11,250 nt of DNA from an uncultured Corynebacterium sp. (GTDB lineage Bacteria; Actinomycetota; Actinomycetes; Mycobacteriales; Mycobacteriaceae): positions 1-11,250 of the forward strand of contig CALTTF010000059.1 of NCBI GenBank assembly GCA_943908385.1, in the 5' to 3' direction. The stretch's first letter is position 1. Every line of letters begins with the position of its first letter. Both the position numbers and the translations under genes were made by a program. Below the pieces are notes generated by a model that ran no database searches, was not told where the DNA came from, and saw only the letters and a list, made by a program, of their open reading frames with translations. Shown in pieces: positions 6,827 through 11,250 of the stretch.

Positions 6827-7780
6827 TCACGCCCTCAGCTCGCGGCCGGTGAGGTCGAGGAAAACGTCCTCGAGGGTGCGGTGCCGCACGCCGAGTTCCT
6901 TGATCAGGACATCCTGCTGGGCGGCCGCGGAGGCAACCGCGGAGATGACCTGCGGGTCGCCGGAGGAGGGGAGGAGATAGGTGTGGGGGGAGTCGTCGAT
7001 AAGCGTTGCTTCTGACGTGATTCCCGCGAGGTCGAGCGGGCCGTCGGTGCGGACGCGCAGGGCGGGGTGGGCATCGGCGTCGATGAGTTCTTGCGGCGTG
7101 CCGTATGCGACGAGCGCGCCGCGGTCGATGATGGCGACGTGGTCCGCGAGCCGTTCCGCCTCGTCCATGAGGTGCGTGGTGAGGATGACCGTGACCCCGT
7201 CGCGGCGCAGCGCGCTGATGAGCTCCCACACGGCGCGTCGCGATTGCGCGTCCATGCCCGCGGTCGGCTCGTCGAGGAAGACGAGCTCGGGGCGGCCGAT
7301 GAGCGCCAACGCGAGCGAGAGCCGCTGCTGCTGGCCGCCGGAAAGTCGCCTGTACGTGGTCGAGGCGACCTTGTTCAGGCCGAGAATGTCCATGAGCCAC
7401 GCCGGGTCGAGCGGATCCGCGTTGTACGAGGCAGTGAGCTCCAGCATTTCTTTGACCCGGATGCCGGAATAGGAGCCGCCGCCCTGCAGCATGATGCCGA
7501 TGCGCTCGCGAACCTTTTCCCCGTGCTGCTGCGGGTCCATTCCCAGCACCGAGATCGACCCGCTCGTGGGGGCGGTGAAGCCTTCGCACATCTCGATCGT
7601 GGTGGTCTTGCCCGCGCCGTTCGGACCGAGTAGCGCCAGAACTTCCCCGCGGTGTGCCGTGAAGCTCAAGTGGTCGACGGCGGTGACGGAGCCGAACATC
7701 TTGACCACGTCGCGGACCTCAAGAGCCGCGTCGGGAGCCGCGTCAACAGCCGCGCCGCCGGAATCTGGTGCAGGTTTCAT
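6827..7780 (-). CDS. ABC transporter ATP-binding protein (CcmA/DrrA-like exporter type)
   Basis: A 317-residue nucleotide-binding subunit with a complete motif set: Walker A GPNGAGKTT (52-60), Q-loop Gln99, signature LSGGQ (146-150), Walker B LVFLDEP (166-172) with catalytic Glu171, D-loop AGMD, and switch His203. The C-terminal part (about 230-317) is the extra regulatory region common in ABC-2 ATPases. Start ATG 7780 lies 5 nt after the mptB stop and lacks a ribosome site. TACACT ends 7 nt before the ATG, so either translational coupling or an internal leaderless promoter is possible. The same reading frame stays open far upstream into mptB DNA, but that extension has shadow composition (Arg/Pro-rich) and is rejected. 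Residues 258-262 (ATLID) overlap copy 2 of the 12-bp polar motif. The function is tied to the next gene; the substrate is unknown. Confidence 0.95.
   Translation of the reverse strand: MKPAPDSGGAAVDAAPDAALEVRDVVKMFGSVTAVDHLSFTAHRGEVLALLGPNGAGKTTTIEMCEGFTAPTSGSISVLGMDPQQHGEKVRERIGIMLQGGGSYSGIRVKEMLELTASYNADPLDPAWLMDILGLNKVASTTYRRLSGGQQQRLSLALALIGRPELVFLDEPTAGMDAQSRRAVWELISALRRDGVTVILTTHLMDEAERLADHVAIIDRGALVAYGTPQELIDADAHPALRVRTDGPLDLAGITSEATLIDDSPHTYLLPSSGDPQVISAVASAAAQQDVLIKELGVRHRTLEDVFLDLTGRELRA
6994..7005 (+). repeat. Polar 12-bp motif CGTCGATAAGCG, copy 2 (inside ABC ATPase gene)
   Basis: Lies on the strand opposite the ATPase coding sense, preceded by GTGGGGGGAGT. Same strand and same G-run context as the copies at 2871 and 10150. 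Confidence 0.6.
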
Positions 7781-7785
7781 CGGGC

Positions 7786-9546
7786 TTAGTGTAGAACTTT
7801 TTGTCCACGGAGCCTTAACCACGCCCACGCGGCAGCTGCGATGAGGAGAACGGCGAGGAGGGCGTTGACGTAGATCGTCGCCACTGCGTCGGGCGGGAGC
7901 GCGAGCCCGCGGGGCAGCACCACGAAGCTGAACAGCGCGCAGTAAGCGGCGGTACCTGCGCGAAAGAAGGTCCGGTTGGCCCAGCCGGCCAGCGGCATGA
8001 TGCCCCACAGCGGATACCACGGGTGCACGACCGGGAAGAGGAGCACGAGCACGAGCGTGGCCACACCGAGCCCCCCAACGGGGTGAATCGTGCCCTTGAA
8101 CGTCGCCCACAGCATGCGGAGGATGAAGCCTGCGGCGATGAGCAACCCGACAGTGCGGGTGATCACCAGCGCCGCTTCGGAGTGGTCGCCGAGCCCGAGC
8201 AACTGACCGACGAACGCGGAGATCACGCCGATATCGGTGGTGACGGACAACCAGCTGCGGATCGTGGCCGCACCGCCCTGACCGGTGACCCAGCCGAGGC
8301 CGATCCCGGTGACCACGGTCGCGAGCCCCACAGAGGCCGCCATCACCGCGCTTTGAACCAACACAGCGCCAGCAATACCGAGCACCCCGCCCCAGCGCCG
8401 CGCCAGCGCCATGCCGACGAAGCCGAGGGCGAGAAAGCCCGTCACCTTGACCATGCCGGCGCAGCTGATGAGCACCCCGGAGGCGACGAGCAGCGCCCAC
8501 CCCTGCGCGGCACTCTCGCCGAGGCAATCGACGCCGCGCAGCCCCAGTTCGAGGCCGACGAGCAGAATGCCCATCATGACCGCCTCGTTGTGGATTCCGC
8601 CAACGAGGTGCAGGACGACGAGCGGGTTCAGCACGCCGAGCCACACGGCGGTAGCGGGGTTGACGCCGCAGCGCCGCGCGAGAGCGACGATCGCCCACGC
8701 CGCAGCCGCGACGCCGAGCAGCGACACCACGCGGTGGCTGACAACGCCCCAAAAGATCGACGACCCGGTCAGCTGTGCGATAACCGAGGAAATGCCGAGC
8801 GCCACCGGCCCGTACGGTGACGGCGATTCCGCCCAGATGAACGGCACGCTGCGCGCGAGCGGATGCTCCTGCCCGAGCAGTTCCACGGGGCCCGCGGCGT
8901 ACGGGTCCATGCCGTCGGCGACGATCGCGCCCTGTGCCAGATACGAGTAAATATCCTGCGTGAACAGAGGCGCGGTGAAAACAAGCGGCAGGATCCACAC
9001 GCCGAACGTGCGCAGCAGCACCGCCACATCCACGCGCGGGGACCCGCCGCCGGCGCCGACGAACGGGGCCATCAGCAGCCACGCGACAACGAGCAGGGCA
9101 ACGCCCACAAGCACGAGGCTTGACGACGCCAGCATCATCCTCCCCATCAACGCCCCGAGCGGCATTGAACTGAAAGATGTGTGGGAAGCGTCCACGACCG
9201 GCAGCGCGCCGCCGCCGAGGCCGCCGAGGCCGATGAGGAGGGTGCCCACCAAGCCGATGACGCGCAAGATCTCGAAGCGGTTGCGCTCCCACAGCGACGC
9301 AGGCGCCGCCGGCGCCGCACCGCTAAGGGGCCCAGAGTGGAGTTCGGCCGAGCGCGAACCGGGACGTCCGAGCCGGGGCATCTCCCGCCAGATGGACAGC
9401 ACAGGGGAGTGTTTGCGGCGCCCGAAAGCGCGGCGGGTCGGGCCATCCTGGCCTACGTCACCCGCCGCCTTGTGCTGCTGCGCTGTACTCGATCCCACAG
9501 ATCCGCTGGATCCGCTGGGCCGGTGCGCGCGGGGCGCCGAATTCAC
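7786..9546 (-). CDS. mptB: Alpha-(1->6)-mannopyranosyltransferase, GT-C type (MptB-like)
   Basis: A polytopic membrane glycosyltransferase that uses polyprenyl-phosphate mannose to extend the alpha-1,6 mannan core of lipomannan/lipoarabinomannan (established for MptB in C. glutamicum). 586 residues: about 85 polar cytosolic residues, then some 12-14 hydrophobic segments. The first large extracytoplasmic loop carries TQDIYSYLAQG with Asp198, the expected GT-C catalytic residue, followed by ADGMDPY. GGIHNEA (316-322) and HPWYPLW (508-514) are further family-type motifs. The start GTG at 9546 has no ribosome site but sits exactly 6 nt after a TACACT -10, so the transcript is probably leaderless. 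An internal ATG at residue 56 is the main alternative and would remove most of the Ser/Gly-rich N terminus. It heads the mptB-ABC-ctaA series and diverges from sufR, the position I recall for mptB in C. glutamicum. Confidence 0.9.
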   Translation of the reverse strand: MNSAPRAHRPSGSSGSVGSSTAQQHKAAGDVGQDGPTRRAFGRRKHSPVLSIWREMPRLGRPGSRSAELHSGPLSGAAPAAPASLWERNRFEILRVIGLVGTLLIGLGGLGGGALPVVDASHTSFSSMPLGALMGRMMLASSSLVLVGVALLVVAWLLMAPFVGAGGGSPRVDVAVLLRTFGVWILPLVFTAPLFTQDIYSYLAQGAIVADGMDPYAAGPVELLGQEHPLARSVPFIWAESPSPYGPVALGISSVIAQLTGSSIFWGVVSHRVVSLLGVAAAAWAIVALARRCGVNPATAVWLGVLNPLVVLHLVGGIHNEAVMMGILLVGLELGLRGVDCLGESAAQGWALLVASGVLISCAGMVKVTGFLALGFVGMALARRWGGVLGIAGAVLVQSAVMAASVGLATVVTGIGLGWVTGQGGAATIRSWLSVTTDIGVISAFVGQLLGLGDHSEAALVITRTVGLLIAAGFILRMLWATFKGTIHPVGGLGVATLVLVLLFPVVHPWYPLWGIMPLAGWANRTFFRAGTAAYCALFSFVVLPRGLALPPDAVATIYVNALLAVLLIAAAAWAWLRLRGQKVLH

Positions 9547-9552
9547 AGCCGT

Positions 9553-9558
9553 AGTGTA
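9553..9558 (-). promoter_or_regulatory. Probable -10 element of a leaderless mptB transcript
   Basis: TACACT matches the corynebacterial TAnnnT -10 and is followed by ACGGCT and then the GTG start at 9546, the spacing expected when transcription starts on the first base of the start codon. No recognisable -35 is present, which is common in this group. Confidence 0.6.
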
Positions 9559-9668
9559 CTAAACCGCCCGCCGCCTTCCGGCGGACCGTTGCCGTGCGCC
9601 TGTCACACACCGGTTAGGGGTGAAACGCCGGTCACACCCGGACCTTGAAGAGAAACGGAATTTAACGC

Positions 9669-9678
9669 ACACTAGTGT
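9669..9678. promoter_or_regulatory. Candidate SufR operator, palindrome ACACTAGTGT
   Basis: A perfect 10-bp palindrome about 74 nt before sufR. TTGAAG at 9645-9650, 17 nt, then CACACT at 9668-9673 is a plausible promoter, so the palindrome would cover the -10 as expected for autorepression. The run ACACT-AGTGT-TGTCT also resembles the ACACT-N5-TGTGA site that I recall for mycobacterial SufR. Binding is inferred. Confidence 0.5.
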
Positions 9679-9751
9679 TGTCTAAAGGTGGAGAGACACC
9701 GAGAAGCAACGCGTTTTCGGCGGAGACAGTAGAAAGGGGCCAGTTCCAGCA

Positions 9752-10486
9752 ATGGCAGGTGCATCGATGGGCGCACAGCGGTCGACCGACGGTCAGACCC
9801 GCAGGCGCATCATGGACTGCATGCTCCGGTCCGGCCCCGCCACCGCTACTGATCTCGCCGACCAAGTGGGTCTCTCACCTGCCGGTGTACGCCGGCACAT
9901 AGACAAGTTGCTCGACTCCGAGCTGGTGGAGGCATGCGAAGCCCCGGCGCAATCGCCGGCGGGCAAACCGCTGCGCGGTCGCCCCGCCCAGCATTACCGT
10001 CTCACCGACAGCGGCCGGGACCGCTTCGGCAACGGCTACGACGAGCTCGCGCTCGCCGCCTTCGCCGAAGTCGAAGCACTCGGCGGCCGCGAAGCCGTGA
10101 AGAAGCTCGCGCGCAAGCGGGCGGAGCGGTTGTTGGGGGTGGCGGGGAGCGTCGATAAGCGAAATGCCCGCGATGCGGAAGGTGTGGCGCACGCCGCAAC
10201 CGAGGTCGCGGACGCATTCGCAGCCCACGGCTACGCCGCCGAAACGAACCACGTAGGCTCGGGTCTGCAACTGTGCCAGCACCACTGTCCGGTACACGCC
10301 GTCGCGGCCGAATACCCGGAAATCTGTGAGGCAGAGCACGAGTTAATTGCGGAACTGGTAGGTTCCACCGTCGCACCGTTGGCGCTGATCGCGAACGGTG
10401 ACGGGGTGTGCACCACCCATATCAGTCTCGCAAGGAGCACCAAGCTGGAGGAAACACAATGCGAAAGGAGCGGAGACGATGACTAG
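9752..10486 (+). CDS. sufR: SufR-like Fe-S-sensing transcriptional regulator of the suf operon
   Basis: A 244-residue winged-helix repressor expected to bind its own promoter when it carries an Fe-S cluster and to release it when clusters are short or damaged. Residues 14-90 form the DNA-binding domain, with the helix-turn-helix at TATDLADQVGLSPAGVRRHI (31-50) and the wing including GRPAQHYRLTDSGR (76-89). The C-terminal half carries the cluster ligands in CQHHC (175-179), C192 in EICEAE, and C220 near the end, giving C-X3-C-X12-C-X27-C. ATG 9752 is taken as start, with AGAAAGG 12-14 nt upstream. ATG 9767 with AGG 7 nt before it is an alternative that removes five residues. The last 8 nt overlap sufB. 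This gene order (regulator first in the suf operon) is typical of actinobacteria. The motif copy at 10150-10161 falls in the linker GSVDKR (132-137). Confidence 0.95.
   Translation: MAGASMGAQRSTDGQTRRRIMDCMLRSGPATATDLADQVGLSPAGVRRHIDKLLDSELVEACEAPAQSPAGKPLRGRPAQHYRLTDSGRDRFGNGYDELALAAFAEVEALGGREAVKKLARKRAERLLGVAGSVDKRNARDAEGVAHAATEVADAFAAHGYAAETNHVGSGLQLCQHHCPVHAVAAEYPEICEAEHELIAELVGSTVAPLALIANGDGVCTTHISLARSTKLEETQCERSGDDD
10150..10161 (+). repeat. Polar 12-bp motif CGTCGATAAGCG, copy 3 (inside sufR)
   Basis: Here the motif is on the coding strand, preceded by GGTGGCGGGGAG. Because copy 2 is antisense in another gene and copy 1 intergenic, shared protein coding cannot explain the repeat. Confidence 0.6.
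10464..10470 (+). promoter_or_regulatory. Strong sufB ribosome-binding site inside sufR
   Basis: AAAGGAG ends 8 nt before the sufB ATG at 10479 and lies within the last codons of sufR. It decides the sufB start and supports translational coupling of the two genes. Confidence 0.8.
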
Positions 10487-11250
10487 TACGACTCCCGCAC
10501 CCGGCCTGGAAAAGCCGATGAACGACGACGAGATCATTGAGTCGATGGGGCCGTACAACTACGGCTGGCACGACTCCGACGAGGCAGGTTCCGCTGCCCG
10601 CCGCGGTCTCGACGAAGATGTCGTGCGCGAGATCTCTGCGGCTAAGAACGAGCCGGAGTGGATGCTCGAGCAGCGCCTGAAGGCACTGGACATCTACGAC
10701 AAGAAGCCCCTGCCGAACTGGGGCCCGGACCTGTCCGGCATCGACTTCGACCAGATCAAGTACTTCGTCCGCTCCACTGAGCAGCAGGCGACGAGCTGGG
10801 AAGACCTGCCGGAAGACATCAAGAACACCTACGACAAGCTGGGCATCCCGGAGGCCGAGAAGCAGCGCCTCGTCGCTGGTGTCGCCGCCCAGTACGAGTC
10901 CGAGGTCGTCTACCACAAGATCCGCGAGGACCTCGAGGAGCAGGGCGTCATCTTCGTCGACACCGACACCGGCCTGCGCGAGTACCCGGAGCTGTTCAAG
11001 GAGTACTTCGGTTCTGTCGTCCCCGCAGGCGACAACAAGTTCTCCGCGCTGAACGCGGCTGTGTGGTCCGGCGGTTCCTTCATCTACGTCCCGAAGGGCG
11101 TCCACGTGGAGATCCCGCTGCAGGCATACTTCCGCATCAACACCGAGAACATGGGCCAGTTCGAGCGCACCCTGATCGTCGTCGACGAGGACGCCTACGT
11201 CCACTACGTCGAGGGCTGCACCGCGCCGATCTACCAGTCCGACTCGCTGC
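10479..11250 (+). CDS. sufB: Fe-S cluster assembly scaffold protein SufB, N-terminal part (runs off the right edge)
   Basis: Subunit of the cytosolic SufBCD complex, on which new iron-sulfur clusters are built. The window holds 257 codons, beginning MTSTTPAPGLEKPMNDDEII and passing through YNYGWHDSDEAG, IKYFVRSTEQQATSWEDLP, AQYESEVVYHKI and ALNAAVWSGGSFIYVPKG to VEGCTAPIYQSDSL at the edge. About 480 residues are usual, so roughly half is missing. The start ATG is fixed by AAAGGAG 8 nt upstream and overlaps the sufR end by 8 nt, the stop TAG of sufR lying within ATGACTAG. The site around Cys247 (EGC-TAP), where I recall the mycobacterial SufB intein to be inserted, is continuous here, so no intein is present at that point. 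SufD, SufC, SufS and SufU genes would be expected beyond the edge. Confidence 0.97.
   Translation, partial: MTSTTPAPGLEKPMNDDEIIESMGPYNYGWHDSDEAGSAARRGLDEDVVREISAAKNEPEWMLEQRLKALDIYDKKPLPNWGPDLSGIDFDQIKYFVRSTEQQATSWEDLPEDIKNTYDKLGIPEAEKQRLVAGVAAQYESEVVYHKIREDLEEQGVIFVDTDTGLREYPELFKEYFGSVVPAGDNKFSALNAAVWSGGSFIYVPKGVHVEIPLQAYFRINTENMGQFERTLIVVDEDAYVHYVEGCTAPIYQSDSL

Larger units (their letters stand above)
9547..9751. promoter_or_regulatory. Divergent mptB/sufR control region
   Basis: A 205-bp gap with the mptB promoter at its left end and the sufR promoter in its right half. It also contains a 5-bp stem hairpin CCGCC-TTCC-GGCGG (9571-9584) and two CACACC(C)GG direct repeats near 9605 and 9633. 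The 10-bp palindrome ACACTAGTGT lies at 9669-9678. A candidate sufR ribosome site, AGAAAGGGG, is at 9731-9739, about 12 nt before the ATG. Confidence 0.6.

Noticed and set aside
7781..9292. Upstream in-frame extension of the ABC ATPase making an 821-residue protein
   Set aside because: The extension overlaps mptB in another frame and is Arg/Pro-rich; the ATPase proper begins at ATG 7780, 5 nt after the mptB stop.
9603..9640. Possible GlxR (cAMP receptor) site in the mptB/sufR gap
   Set aside because: TGTGA and TCACC half-sites are present on the minus strand, but the spacer is 8 nt rather than the 6 nt of TGTGA-N6-TCACA, and the second half-site is imperfect.
10422..11204. Minus-strand open frame of 260 codons opposite sufB
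   Set aside because: Shadow of sufB, which has a strong ribosome site and clear family sequence on the plus strand.
11205..11230. SufB intein as in Mycobacterium tuberculosis
   Set aside because: The sequence reads directly VEGCTAPIYQSDSL through the recalled insertion site, without interruption. Inteins at sites beyond the window edge cannot be excluded.

Overview
The window is GC-rich DNA that reads as a Corynebacterium chromosome, or a close mycolate-containing actinobacterium. The gene order tkt / ctaB / qor / ctaA / ABC exporter / mptB / sufR / sufB is the one I remember from Corynebacterium glutamicum, and a related order exists in Mycobacterium. That species assignment rests on recalled synteny and protein family resemblance, not on a search. 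GTG and TTG starts and probable leaderless transcripts fit the same group.

Layout. (1) Positions 1-1413, minus strand: the first 471 codons of transketolase; the rest lies off the left edge. (2) 1497-2774, minus strand: a CapA-family lipoprotein gene between tkt and ctaB, where I recall no gene in C. glutamicum. (3) 2948-3880, plus strand: ctaB, protoheme IX farnesyltransferase. (4) A minus-strand series read from right to left: mptB (9546-7786), ABC ATPase (7780-6827), ABC-2 permease (6821-6018), ctaA (5963-4971) and qor (4908-3943). The first three genes are 5 nt apart and clearly form an operon; ctaA and qor follow after gaps of 54 and 62 nt. (5) A 205-bp divergent control region (9547-9751). 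(6) Plus strand: sufR (9752-10486), whose end overlaps by 8 nt the start of sufB (10479 to the right edge).

How the genes work together. ctaB and ctaA carry out the two steps from heme B to heme A for the aa3 cytochrome oxidase, and lie on opposite strands around qor. mptB belongs to lipomannan/lipoarabinomannan synthesis in the cell envelope. The ABC exporter between mptB and ctaA has no clear substrate. sufR and sufB open the SUF iron-sulfur cluster assembly operon, with SufR the expected Fe-S-sensing autorepressor. tkt would open the pentose-phosphate cluster.

Besides these genes I see three things worth attention: a 12-bp motif (CGTCGATAAGCG), always behind a G-run and always on the plus strand, at three unrelated sites; a shared ACTAGTGT-type box in the sufR and tkt promoters; and a probable leaderless start for mptB. 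No tRNA, rRNA, CRISPR array, insertion sequence or phage gene was seen. No gene-free stretch exceeds 300 bases.
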